A DNA stretch of 64,000 bases from Salinispira pacifica (lineage in GTDB: Bacteria; Spirochaetota; Spirochaetia; DSM-27196; Salinispiraceae), in NCBI RefSeq assembly GCF_000507245.1, contig NC_023035.1, positions 2,271,501 to 2,335,500 on the forward strand, in the 5' to 3' direction. The notes under the pieces are model-generated. The model worked only from the letters and a program-made list of their open reading frames with translations, was not told where the DNA came from and ran no database searches. The position numbers were made by a program, and so were the translations under genes. Below are positions 25,780 to 35,333 of this stretch, piece by piece; position 1 is the stretch's first letter; every line of letters starts with the position of its first letter.

Positions 25780-26736
25780 TCAGAGAAAGCCGTTGCTGTT
25801 CAGATAATCTTCCGCTACCGTACGGGGATCCTCTCCGTTCACGGCAATCCGCGCATTCAAACTCTGAAGGGTTTTCAGATCAAGACTGGCAAACACCGGC
25901 TCGAGAATATCCGCAATTTCCGGATACATCTCCAGCACTTCCTCTCTCACAATGGGTGCAGGTTCATACACCGGCTGCACGCCACGGGTATCTTCCATTA
26001 CCACCAGTCCAAGTGCAGCAAGCTGGCCGTCGGTACCGTAGGCCATGGCCGCATTCACACCTTCGGTGCCTTCTGCGGCAGCCTGTTCGGTGAGTGCGGT
26101 ATTGCCGCTGGAAAACACCAGAAGCTGCTCTTCTCCCAGGGAGAAGCCGTAGCCTTCTTCAAAACTCGGCAGTGCGGCTTCGCTGGATATGAATTCCTCG
26201 CTTCCGGCAATTTTGAATTCCCCGCCGTTGTTGATATATGCGGCAAGATCCTCAAGAGTCTGGAGATTTTCCGCCTCCGCAAGATCCTCACGGAGAGCGA
26301 TGGCCCAGGTGTTATTGGCCGGAGCCGGCTGGAGCCATACAATGGAGTTGGCATCGTAGTCCAGTTTCTTCACCGTTTCGTACGCACTGTCCGGATTTTT
26401 CCATACATCCGCTTCCGTCTCACCGCTGAAAAGGTAAAACCCATTGCCGGTGTATTCCGGATATATATCCAACTCGCCTGTTGTGATTCCTTCCCGAACC
26501 ACAGGAGTGGAACCGGTCTGGGTCCTGTCGTTCACCTGAAAGCCGTTGTCCTCCAAAAGGGCAACGATCATATTTCCCAGAAGAGCACCCTCGGTGTCGA
26601 TTTTCGATCCAACTGTAACCGGTCCCTTCAACTCCTCATCTTCAGCATTGCCGCCGGCAAACAGCACGGCTGCAGCATTGAACATGAGCAGCAAAACAAG
26701 AGCAGAAACAGAAATGAGCCTGAAAGAACGTCGCAT
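25780..26736 (-). CDS. Betaine-type solute-binding protein (OsmF/YehZ/ProX-like)
   Basis: A 318-residue periplasmic substrate-binding protein. The signal peptide ends in LFAGGNAED with no lipobox cysteine, so it is probably cleaved by signal peptidase I. The domain opens with VTVGSKIDTEGALLGNMIV and includes TGSTPVVREGITTGELDIYPEYTGN, characteristic of the quaternary-ammonium-binding OpuC/OsmF family. Start choice: the ATG at 26734-26736 has AAGGAGG four bases upstream; a longer in-frame start at 26769 lacks one. It is the first gene of the four-gene operon and is preceded by two leader hairpins. Confidence 0.88.
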   Translation of the reverse strand: MRRSFRLISVSALVLLLMFNAAAVLFAGGNAEDEELKGPVTVGSKIDTEGALLGNMIVALLEDNGFQVNDRTQTGSTPVVREGITTGELDIYPEYTGNGFYLFSGETEADVWKNPDSAYETVKKLDYDANSIVWLQPAPANNTWAIALREDLAEAENLQTLEDLAAYINNGGEFKIAGSEEFISSEAALPSFEEGYGFSLGEEQLLVFSSGNTALTEQAAAEGTEGVNAAMAYGTDGQLAALGLVVMEDTRGVQPVYEPAPIVREEVLEMYPEIADILEPVFASLDLKTLQSLNARIAVNGEDPRTVAEDYLNSNGFL

Positions 26737-26777
26737 AATACCTCCTTGCTGAACGCACATATGGTGCATATGAGCGA

Positions 26778-26817
26778 TGCGGTCTGATATATACCGCAGC
26801 GAACCCCGCTTCGGGGT
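26778..26817 (-). promoter_or_regulatory. Two leader hairpins upstream of the osmU operon
   Basis: TGCGGT/ACCGCA (26778-26798) and ACCCCG-CTT-CGGGGT (26803-26817) are adjacent inverted repeats 42-81 bases upstream of the binding-protein ATG. No T-tract follows on the minus strand, so they look like leader structure or operators rather than an attenuator. Confidence 0.4.
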
Positions 26818-26921
26818 ACATATTTAGAGTACTATGCTCAGGATAAAAGTAAAGAGAAAAACCGGAAATTAGTTCTCATTCATATATTGCACTCCCCGTC
26901 TGGTGAGGTACAATATAATAT

Positions 26922-28112
26922 ATGACCAGAAACTCATTCGTACCGAAACTCAGCATTGTATTGTTGGCAGTACTTCTGGGCGGGATTCTCCCCCTTCATG
27001 CACAGATGGATCTTCTTCCCTTTATTTTCCGGGATATACCCCCGGAACTTGAGCAGGGCATCCCCGTAACCATGACCTACGATGAATTCCGCTCTCTGAA
27101 CCGGAATATCGATTTCTTCACCGTGGGAATGAGTCTGATTGCCCCGGGCTACGGCTTTTTCAGTGTGGACCGGCCATATGCAGGAGCCGCAGTAGCCGGA
27201 GGCAGGGCCGCCGGGTACGGGCTTATGGCGGCAGGAGTAATCCGGCAGTGGCAGGATTTCCGGGATGTGTGGAACGGACAGGATTTAAGTGCAGAGGAAT
27301 GGGACAGCCTGAAGGTGAACGCATTTCTTTTCGGCAGCGGGGCATTCCTCAATATGGTCCTATGGGGTGTTGATGTGCTGGGTGCATATCATGTGGCCCT
27401 TGAAGAAAAAAACTGGGTGATTTATCACCATGGACTCAAGGTGGAGCATGAGAGCAGAGGCGAAGATGAAATTGAACAGCTGAGAAGCTACTTTGTTCAG
27501 GATGATCCTGCGGTGCGGGAATATCTCCGGGGACGACTTCACAGAATTGCCATGAGTTCCAGTTGGGGAGATTTTCCCCGGGAAGATCTTCAGGAAGCCC
27601 TCTATTATCACGGGGTGATGGAGTACGGAAGGGGCAGAAGCGAACGGGCGGTGCTTCAGCTTCTCAGCGCATATACCGTAGAGGGAACTCAGTGGCAGCA
27701 GAAAGTCGGATCTCTTGTGGTGGATATATTATCATCCCGCCAGGCCCTTGCCTGGGAGGATGACCGTGAACTTCTCTGGGAAGAGCTGGGACGTGCCGGG
27801 GAAAGCGGGTACGGGTATCCGGACCTGGTCACCCTGCTGCCGGAACTGCAGCACGAAGGACTGAGGTCCGAGCTGTTTCTTATGGCAAACCGGTACCTGG
27901 GAAGCGGGGAAAAGCCGCTGCAGGGGGATCTGGTGCTGTTTTCCATGGCCCGGGCATGGGCGGGACAGGGTGATATACAAAATGCCGCCACCGCCTACGC
28001 CAAACTGATCAGGTTTTATCCCGAAAGCCCCATGGCAGAGGAAGCCGGAAAACGGGCCAGAGCATTATACACGGCGCTGGGAGACAGTCAGGCAGCCGAG
28101 GCATTGGAGTAA
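26922..28112 (+). CDS. Exported TPR-like protein of unknown function
   Basis: A 396-residue protein with a signal peptide (hydrophobic core about 10-24, ending LPLHAQ). Two Gly/Ala-rich hydrophobic segments follow near residues 65-110 and 125-155, which may be membrane hairpins. The C-terminal half is helical; its end (AWAGQGDIQNAATAYAKLIRFYPESPMAEEAGKRARALYTALGD) resembles TPR repeats used in envelope protein complexes. I do not recognise the family. The ATG lies only two bases after a TATAAT (26914-26919), so the transcript may be almost leaderless. The gene is convergent with the MFS gene. Confidence 0.65.
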   Translation: MTRNSFVPKLSIVLLAVLLGGILPLHAQMDLLPFIFRDIPPELEQGIPVTMTYDEFRSLNRNIDFFTVGMSLIAPGYGFFSVDRPYAGAAVAGGRAAGYGLMAAGVIRQWQDFRDVWNGQDLSAEEWDSLKVNAFLFGSGAFLNMVLWGVDVLGAYHVALEEKNWVIYHHGLKVEHESRGEDEIEQLRSYFVQDDPAVREYLRGRLHRIAMSSSWGDFPREDLQEALYYHGVMEYGRGRSERAVLQLLSAYTVEGTQWQQKVGSLVVDILSSRQALAWEDDRELLWEELGRAGESGYGYPDLVTLLPELQHEGLRSELFLMANRYLGSGEKPLQGDLVLFSMARAWAGQGDIQNAATAYAKLIRFYPESPMAEEAGKRARALYTALGDSQAAEALE

Positions 28113-28244
28113 GGAGGCAGTTCCGGTCGGTCCGGCAGGGCCGGCTGCTCTGTACTCATGTGTATACAGTCCCGCGGGCAATTAGACACGTAGGTCCTTG
28201 TGCACTGCAGCCCGCACCCTTGCTCACGGGTCTTTCAGGAAGCA

Positions 28245-29762
28245 TCAGATTTCCCTGTGCATATGGAAGCGGGTTATAATAAACACCGTGAACAGCACAG
28301 CCAGGGAGACGAACAGATACAGCGGTATGCTCTCCAGCCCCAAATTTCCGGCCACCAGGCCGGCGATCCATGGCATAATCGCTCCGCCGAAGCCCGCAGC
28401 CGCTATCTGCATCCCGATGGTGTTCGCCTCAAACCGCCGCCCCACCCGCTTTCTGGTATCCGAAACCAGACCGGGAAAAATGGGTGCTATGGCAAACCCG
28501 GTAATGCCGATCCCCGCTACACTCAGAGCCGGGGAAATGTTCAGCCACAGCAGGAGAACCCCCATCCCCGCCAGAAGAATGGAGAAAACCAGCAGCAGGG
28601 CCGTACTGAGCTTCCGGGCATACACTCCGCCCAGGATCCGCCCCAGGGTGAACATGGCCCAGTAGCTTCCGGTAATAAACCCGGCAACTGCCGGGTCAAC
28701 TGCCCTGGACTCGGTAAGAAGAGAGTAGCTCCACAAACCAAGCCCCAGCTCCACTCCCGTGTAAATAAAAAACATGAGCATGCTCAACAGGGACGGGAGG
28801 TTTCTCAGAGTTTCAAGACTCCCTGCTTCGCCGTCAGTATGCCCGTGGGAGGTGCTGCCGCCCGGATGGCTGATTTCCGTTCCCATGGGTTCATCCCCCC
28901 GGCCCGAGCCGGACTCAACGTCCCGGGCTGCCAGCTCCCCAAGACCTCCGTGTTCGTCCGCCGCAAGAAGCCGACTCTCCCCTGTGGCGGACGGGTTCTC
29001 CCGGGTTTCGCCGTTTTGAACCCCGCGGGATATTTCAGAGCCGGGAACAGCAGGGGTACGGGACCATGCCCGTCTGCTGAGAAAAAATCCCAGGGCAAGA
29101 ATCAGCTGGGCGATGCCCACAATGGCATAGCCGCCTCTCCAGCTGCCTTCGGTTCCTCCGGCTGCTTCAATGGTCATGGTCATGATCACCGGCCCGAGGG
29201 TCACTCCGATTCCGAAGCTGGCATGAAGCCACTGCATCAGATGTTCGCCGTAGTTTTTTGCAATGTAGGTGTTGAGACCCGCATCTATTGCACCGGCTCC
29301 CAGTCCACCCAGCACGGCGGCGGCGGCAAACAGAATCCAGACCGGAAGCAGCGAGTACAGAATCAGAGAGACTGCAGTGGCCCCGCAGCTGAGACTCAAC
29401 AGCATACCCACCCCGAGGCGGCGCATCAGCGGACCGCTGAAAAAGCTTGAAAGCATGTAACCGGCGGTTCCCGAAACCAGGATCAAACCAATGGCATCCA
29501 GCGGGAGCCCGAAGCTTTCACGGATACCCGGCCAGGCTACGCCGTGAAGGCCGTCGGGCATTCCAAGAGATATAAACGCAATATACGATAAAAGGATGAT
29601 CATGGGCACAGCATAGCCCAGAGCAGGTGATCTGTACAGTTGATGGAACGGCCCGGAAGCAGTCCTGGAATTGACGGAAGCAGCCCTGGAATTGACGGAA
29701 AAAGACGATTGAATCGACGGGAACAGGCTATTGAATCGCCTGGAACAGGCCGGAGTTGCCAT
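28245..29762 (-). CDS. Major facilitator superfamily transporter
   Basis: A 505-residue carrier. About twelve hydrophobic segments are recognisable, beginning with MIILLSYIAFISLGMPDG and including GGLGAGAIDAGLNTYIAKN, typical of FucP-like sugar or drug MFS proteins. The central cytoplasmic loop holds about 75 residues of low-complexity Glu/Gly/Ser/Arg sequence, far longer than usual. The first 50 residues are also atypical and repetitive (SSFSVNSRAASVNSRTASG), encoded by 21-bp tandem repeats. The true start may be further in (ATG at 29603 or GTG at 29609), although none has a clear ribosome site. The substrate is unknown. Confidence 0.82.
   Translation of the reverse strand: MATPACSRRFNSLFPSIQSSFSVNSRAASVNSRTASGPFHQLYRSPALGYAVPMIILLSYIAFISLGMPDGLHGVAWPGIRESFGLPLDAIGLILVSGTAGYMLSSFFSGPLMRRLGVGMLLSLSCGATAVSLILYSLLPVWILFAAAAVLGGLGAGAIDAGLNTYIAKNYGEHLMQWLHASFGIGVTLGPVIMTMTIEAAGGTEGSWRGGYAIVGIAQLILALGFFLSRRAWSRTPAVPGSEISRGVQNGETRENPSATGESRLLAADEHGGLGELAARDVESGSGRGDEPMGTEISHPGGSTSHGHTDGEAGSLETLRNLPSLLSMLMFFIYTGVELGLGLWSYSLLTESRAVDPAVAGFITGSYWAMFTLGRILGGVYARKLSTALLLVFSILLAGMGVLLLWLNISPALSVAGIGITGFAIAPIFPGLVSDTRKRVGRRFEANTIGMQIAAAGFGGAIMPWIAGLVAGNLGLESIPLYLFVSLAVLFTVFIITRFHMHREI
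29649..29755. repeat. Imperfect tandem repeats at the MFS 5' end
   Basis: The unit CTGGAATTGACGGAAGCAG and degenerate versions of it recur through this stretch, encoding repeated VNSR-like motifs of the MFS N-terminus or serving as upstream DNA of the divergent DUF3095 gene. Confidence 0.6.
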
Positions 29763-29790
29763 TGATCAAATTCAATCGTATTCTATACGT

Positions 29791-30972
29791 ATGAAACAAA
29801 GCCACGGCATTCGGGAAGATGATTATTATCTGCATCTTCCCCTGATCAATGATTTCAGCGCCGGTCTGGAAGAGGGCATCAGGCCCGTTCCCCAGGACTG
29901 GTACATCGCCATCACAGACATTGTGGATTCAACCAAAGCAATTGAAGCGGGGAAGTACAAGCAGGTAAATGTATCGGGAGCTCTTCCCATCATCGCACTG
30001 GCACGAATGTATGACAGTCTGAAACGTCCCTTCGTCTTTGGAGGAGACGGCATGACCTTCCTCATTGACGGAAACCACTACGAAGAAGCACGGTCCATAC
30101 TTTCCAGAACCATCCGGGATGTCCAGGTTTTTTTCGGCCTTCATCTGCGGGCGGCACTTATCCCCATGTCAGAAATTTACCGCAGGGGCGGAAGTCTGGC
30201 GCTGAGCAAGCACCAGGTAAGCGAACACTATACCCAGGCATTTTTCCACGGCAGCGGAATACGGATGGCCGAAGATATGCTTAAATCTCCCGGTGAGGAT
30301 GATGCGGCCTTTATTATAGAAGCAGCTGATGACACCCGCAGTGTGAATTATAAGGGTTTTACCTGCCGTTGGGCGGATATTCCCGGAAGCAGCGATGTGA
30401 CCGCCGCACTGATTGTTGAGGGCAGAAACGGCATGCCCGCGGCAGAAGTAATACGACTCATTGAATCCGTTCTGGGCGACAGCAGCAGTTACCACCCCCT
30501 GAAGATGGAAAACATGAACATGGGGGGATCACGCAGCGACTGGAGTCTCACCCCGCTGGTTATGAGCCGGGGGCGGAAATCACCCGCCTACTTTTTCAGG
30601 GCGGCTGTTGCATGGGTTGAAATTCAGCTGGCGAAAATCGCTATGGCACTGAAGCTCCCTTTAAAGCAGGATATTTACCAGATGAACAGGCTACGGGAGC
30701 AGAATATTGCCAACAGTGATTTCCGCAAGTATGAGGGAGCATTGAAGATGATCTTCTCCGCCGACGAATCCGCAGTAGATGCCCTTGAACAGGCTCTGGA
30801 CAAGGAGGTCCAGGCGGGTCGTATCTTTTACGGGGTTCATCGCAGCAAAGAGGCCCATATGACCTGTATTGCAACCCTGGAAAGCGGGGATGACGTACAT
30901 TTCATCGATGCAACCGGCGGCGGGTACGCTCTTGCGGCGGCTGCCCTGAAGGAACAAAAAGCCCGGACATGA
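29791..30972 (+). CDS. DUF3095-family protein (nucleotide-cyclase-like)
   Basis: A 393-residue cytoplasmic protein. DWYIAITDIVDSTKAIEAG and PFVFGGDGMTFLID match DUF3095, a family whose core resembles class III nucleotidyl cyclases, with metal-binding aspartates in ITDIVDS and GGDG. Catalytic activity has not been shown for this protein, and a second-messenger role is only a hypothesis. The reading frame extends upstream to a TTG at 29731, but the ATG at 29791 directly before the conserved region is preferred. It is divergent from the MFS gene with start codons about 28 bases apart, so at least one start is probably misplaced. A terminator follows. Confidence 0.72.
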   Translation: MKQSHGIREDDYYLHLPLINDFSAGLEEGIRPVPQDWYIAITDIVDSTKAIEAGKYKQVNVSGALPIIALARMYDSLKRPFVFGGDGMTFLIDGNHYEEARSILSRTIRDVQVFFGLHLRAALIPMSEIYRRGGSLALSKHQVSEHYTQAFFHGSGIRMAEDMLKSPGEDDAAFIIEAADDTRSVNYKGFTCRWADIPGSSDVTAALIVEGRNGMPAAEVIRLIESVLGDSSSYHPLKMENMNMGGSRSDWSLTPLVMSRGRKSPAYFFRAAVAWVEIQLAKIAMALKLPLKQDIYQMNRLREQNIANSDFRKYEGALKMIFSADESAVDALEQALDKEVQAGRIFYGVHRSKEAHMTCIATLESGDDVHFIDATGGGYALAAAALKEQKART

Positions 30973-30977
30973 ATCGG

Positions 30978-31012
30978 GCCTGCAGGGAGATTATTCCCTG
31001 TCAGGCTGTTTT
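30978..31012 (+). terminator. Terminator after the DUF3095 gene
   Basis: GCCTG-CAGGGA pairs with TCCCTG-CAGGC (one bulge) around a six-base loop and is followed by TGTTTTC. It separates the DUF3095 gene from sbcD. Confidence 0.6.
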
Positions 31013-31043
31013 CAACTCTGCAGTTTTTACCTATGCTTGAGCA

Positions 31044-32213
31044 ATGAAAATTCTTCACACTGCCGATTGGCATCTCGGCAAAATTCTCCATGACCATTCC
31101 CTTCTGGAACATCAGGAAGCCATTCTCAAGAAGATTCTGGACCTCGGGAGCGACGGCAGCTACGATGCGATGATTATCGCAGGGGATATTTATGACCGCA
31201 GCATCCCCCCCGGGGAAGCAATGGCTCTGATGAGCCGTTTCCTCCGGGATTTCCGACGGCGCTGCGCCACACCCGTATTGATTATCGCCGGAAATCATGA
31301 CAGCCGCTCCAGACTCGCCTATCTTGCAGAACTTCTGGAAGACAAGGATATTCATATCAGAAGCAGCGATGCAGATATTCATGTGCCGGTGATAATCGGA
31401 AACGCACATTTCTGGCTCATTCCGTTCCTGGATCCGGATATTTCTCCTGCGGACGAAGACGGGCTCAACGCCCATGAAAGACCTTTGCAACGGGCCGTAG
31501 AAAGAATCCAAGCTGTGATGGATCGGTCAAAACTCAATATTGCTGTCGCCCACTGTTTCACAACAGGGGGTGAGAGCTCCGATTCTGAGAGGGTTTTTGT
31601 GGGCGGAAGCGGGGAGGTTTCTGCGGAGCTGTTTCACATGTTCGATTATACAGCCCTGGGTCATCTGCATCGCAGTCAGTTCCCCGGCCCCGGGATAGCC
31701 TATTCCGGATCTCCCCTGAAGTATTCCTTCTCCGAATCCGACGATGCCAAGTGTGTTCTCAGCGCCGATGTGGAGAAAGCGGGAGTGAACATCAGTCCCA
31801 TCGCCCTTACTCCCCCCAGGGATTTACGCCGGCTCACCGGCAGCCTGAAGGATCTTCTGGAAAATCCCGAGTTCAAGGATGCGGAAAACGATTACGTGGA
31901 AATAGAACTGGACTACATTCCCCCGGGGCTGAATCCCCTGGAACATTTGAGACAGCGCTTTCCCCATCTTTTCAGTATCAGAAAAGCACTGCCTTCGTCC
32001 ATGCATTCCCCGGGGCCCGGCGGGGAAGTCCCGGGTGATACGGCGGACGGCCTGACCGGCGGGGAATCTGAACTGCGGGGGAGGGATATCCAGTCGGACT
32101 TTGCATCCTTTTACTCCAGGCTTCATCCCGACTCTCCGGAAATCCCGGCGGGAAAGCTGGAAATTTTTCACAGCGAGCTTCAAGCCCTTCGAAATGAAAA
32201 GGGGGATGAATGA
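31044..32213 (+). CDS. sbcD: Exonuclease subunit SbcD (Mre11-like)
   Basis: A 389-residue calcineurin-like phosphoesterase. The Mre11/SbcD motifs are present in order: HTADWHLGK (Asp8, His10), AGDIYDR, AGNHDS and GHLHRSQFPG. Together with SbcC it forms the SMC-like complex that cuts hairpins and protein-blocked DNA ends. Between the core and the C-terminus lies a Gly/Pro-rich insert (SPGPGGEVPGDTADGLTGGE), another example of the window-wide low-complexity insertions. Its stop overlaps the sbcC start by four bases. Confidence 0.93.
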   Translation: MKILHTADWHLGKILHDHSLLEHQEAILKKILDLGSDGSYDAMIIAGDIYDRSIPPGEAMALMSRFLRDFRRRCATPVLIIAGNHDSRSRLAYLAELLEDKDIHIRSSDADIHVPVIIGNAHFWLIPFLDPDISPADEDGLNAHERPLQRAVERIQAVMDRSKLNIAVAHCFTTGGESSDSERVFVGGSGEVSAELFHMFDYTALGHLHRSQFPGPGIAYSGSPLKYSFSESDDAKCVLSADVEKAGVNISPIALTPPRDLRRLTGSLKDLLENPEFKDAENDYVEIELDYIPPGLNPLEHLRQRFPHLFSIRKALPSSMHSPGPGGEVPGDTADGLTGGESELRGRDIQSDFASFYSRLHPDSPEIPAGKLEIFHSELQALRNEKGDE

Positions 32214-35195
32214 AACCTCTGAAACTTCAGATTGAGAACTTCGGCCCTATGCAGGAAAACACCAGGTGGACTTCAGCCGGCTGGAAGAGATATTCCTCAT
32301 TTCCGGAAAAACCGGCAGCGGGAAGACCACCATTTTCGATGCAATGGTGTACGCACTCTATGACCAGCCCCTGGGCACACGACAGCAGGGGGATTTGATG
32401 TCCCATTACCTGGGCAGTACCGGAACCATGCGGGTGGTGCTGGAATTTCAGGTTGCCTCCCAACGGTTTCGGGTGGAGCGGAGTATCACCCGACGGGAGA
32501 AACGGGGGGGTGGACTTACCACAGACCAGAAGCACGGCCTGTGGCTGCTGTCCGACGGAGAAGATCCTGCCCCGGTGGACGGAACCAGAAACCGGAGCGA
32601 TCTGAACAGCTTCATAGCCAATCTGCTTCATCTGAGCAGAGATGAGTTTTCAAGAATCATCATTCTTCCCCAGGGAGAGTTCATGCGCTTTCTGGAACAG
32701 AACGCATCGGAACGACAGCAGACCCTGAGAGCACTGTTTCCCGTGGAGGAACATGAGCAGCTAACCGCCCGACTGCAGCAGAAAAAGCGGGATCTGAAAA
32801 ATGAAATCCGCAGGATCCAGGAAAGAACTGCGGAAATTTCTCCCGGGGAAAACAGAGATTCCCTGGGGAAAGAGGAGACCGCCCTTGGGCAACAGGTATC
32901 CGCTCTGAGCGAAGGTATCGATAATCTTCAGACCAAGCGGGACGGGCTGATAGCCAGGGTAAGCCGGGAAGAATCGGATCTTGCCTCTTTTCAACAGCTG
33001 GAAGAACTTCAAGCTCAACACCGGGAGCTTACCGATACACTTCCGGCTATCCGGGAACAGGAGGGAACGCTTGAGCGCAGCCAGGCTGCTGCCAAGGCCG
33101 CCCCATATGTTGCCCAGCTTCAGCGCAGCAGAACTTCACTGGCTGATGCAGAACGTCAGCTGGAGGAACACCGGGAGCACGGCAAAGAACTGAAAGAGCT
33201 TCTGATCAATTCTGAAAAGGCCGTATCCCGGCTGGATCAGCTCAACGCCCGACGGGATAGCCTCACAGCAGAGATCGGCACCTTGGAGCCCCTGAAGGAG
33301 AAGCTGAAGAAACTTGAGGAACTCAAGGCCGAAGCAGAGCAGCTGGCCGGGCAGATCGAAAATGCAGAGGAGCAGGAAAAAAACCTCAACCTTCGAAGCA
33401 GTAAGCTTGCAGAAGAAAAAGCCGGGCTGGAAAGGAAGCTTGAAGAACTTCAACCTGACCATGAACATGAGAATGCCCTGGCAGAAGAAATTCGGGAACT
33501 TGAAACGGCTGAAACAGGACAACGGCAGCTTGAGCAGCTTCAGCAGGAGATCGGGCAGCACACAGAGAGGTTAAGGCATAGCGGAAATGCGGAGACTCTT
33601 CTTCTGGATCAAAAACAGCGCCTGGAAAACCTGAGACGAAACCTCTACTCCTCTCTGCTGGCTTCAGAGCTTACAGACAATACCGCCTGTCCGGTATGCG
33701 GTTCCACCCATCATCCCCACCCTGCAGATCAAAACACGGAACAACGGCAGGGAATTGAGACGGAAATCCGGGATATTGAAGAGCAGATTGCCGCAGCCAG
33801 GGATGAGCGCACCCAGCTTGAAGCCCGTCTGGAAGGACTCGGCCGTCAGCATCAGCAAACTCTTTCGGGAATCCCTGAACGCCTGCGCTCACTGCCTCCG
33901 GAGGAAGTTCAACAGAAATTGGGTGCTGCAAAGCAGAAGGGTGAAGATCTGAAGGAGCGCAGCAGAACCCGACGGGAGATCAGCGAAAAGATCTCCGCAG
34001 TATCATCCGAATCTGAACACATCCATACAGAGCTGGCTGAAATATGGAAGAGCAAAAGCGGGCTGCTTGCACAACGGGGGGGCTCAAAGGCAGCATCTCC
34101 GCTCTTGAAGGCGAAAGCAGGGATTTCAGCCTGGCCGGATTGGAAAAACATCTGGATAAACTTCACGGAGAACGGAACGATTTGGAGAAGGAGATTACCG
34201 ATATCCGCAGGGAACGGGAAGATCTTCTCCGGCGGGAATCCGAAAATACCCGGGGATTGGAACACTGGCAAAAAGAAACAGAGGAACGCAGGAAAAACTT
34301 TCTGTCAGATGAACGGGAACTTGAAAACATGCGGGTTTCACTGGGCTTCGCATCCCTGGAAGATCTTTCCCGGGCTCTGCGGGATGAAGATGAAATGGAA
34401 CATATGAAAACCCGCATTGAAAACTTCCGCAGTACCCTCAGCTCCCTGGATGCAAAAATCTCCCAGCTGCAGGAAAAGCTGGGGGATCAGGAGGTGCCGG
34501 ACATCGATGCCACCCGGAAACGACTGGATGAGATCACCGGTGAGCTGAATGAACTGAAGGAAAAGCGGGAACAGGCCATGGAGAAGCGGCAGAAAATCCG
34601 GCAGAATCTTGATGAGCTTTCGGAACTGGAATCCCGGCTGGAACGTCTCGGCTCGGAAAATCGTGATCTGGTGGAACTTGCAGACGAACTCAATGGTGAC
34701 AATGAATATAGGATCCCGTTTCAGAATTTCATTCTGGAGCATTATCTTAATCAGGTGGTGTTTTACGCAAACCTGCGGTTAAGCCACCTCTCAGAAGGCA
34801 GATATCTGCTCATGCTGGACAGAGACGTACAGGACCGCAGAAGTCAGGCGGGTCTCAATATCCGGGTAGAAGATTATTTTACCGGTGAATCCCGGGGGGT
34901 AAAAACCTTATCCGGAGGGGAGAAATTTCTGGCCTCCCTGGCACTGGCCATGGGGCTTGCAGACAGCATCCAAGAACGATCAGGTCAGCTGCGGATGGAC
35001 GCCCTGTTCCTGGACGAAGGCTTCGGAACCCTGGATGATGAGACCCTGAATCGATCCATCGATATACTGGATGAAATCCGGAGTCACCGCATGGTGGGAA
35101 TCATTTCCCATGTGGAAGAATTGAAACGGAGAATTCCCTGTCAGATCCGGGTGGAAAAAGGGATTGCAGGCTCCAGAATCAATGTTGTAGGATAG
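32210..35195 (+). pseudogene. sbcC: Nuclease subunit SbcC (Rad50-like) with two apparent frameshifts
   Basis: The complete SbcC architecture is present but split over three frames. 32210 to about 32257 encodes MKPLKLQIENFGPMQEN; the next frame (to about 34075) begins VDFSRLEEIFLISGKTGSGKTT with Walker A, followed by coiled coil and the zinc hook CPVCGSTHHPH; the last frame (about 34080-35195) holds the second coiled coil, signature LSGGEKFLASLALAMG and Walker B ALFLDEGFGTLD. The first shift is at AACACCAGGTGG and fits loss of one base; the second is at a run of seven G's (34076-34082). If real, the SbcCD nuclease is inactive; if a sequence error, the gene is intact. All functional motifs remain conserved, which favours error or very recent mutation. 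Confidence 0.85.
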
Positions 35196-35333
35196 GCCGC
35201 TCCGGGTTGAGAATAAGCCGCTCCGGCGTGCACCCACCCGGGCTCTGCATTGGAGCGGCAGCTGAGATAAAACTGCAGTGTGCAGTGAAATCATGATCCA
35301 ACAATGGCCCCGGCACTTTTGGAAGGAGAACCA
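35196..35333. other. sbcC-zwf intergenic region with inverted repeats
   Basis: GCCGCTCC at 35198-35205 recurs as a direct copy about 25 bases on and as its complement GGAGCGGC near 35254-35261. CTGCA-GTG-TGCAG (about 35273-35285) is a second small hairpin. No T-tract is present. It may end the sbcDC transcript or structure the zwf leader. Confidence 0.35.

Noticed and set aside
26737-26921. Riboswitch or attenuator before the osmU operon
   Set aside because: Two hairpins exist but no T-tract and no known riboswitch core was recognised; kept only as leader structure.
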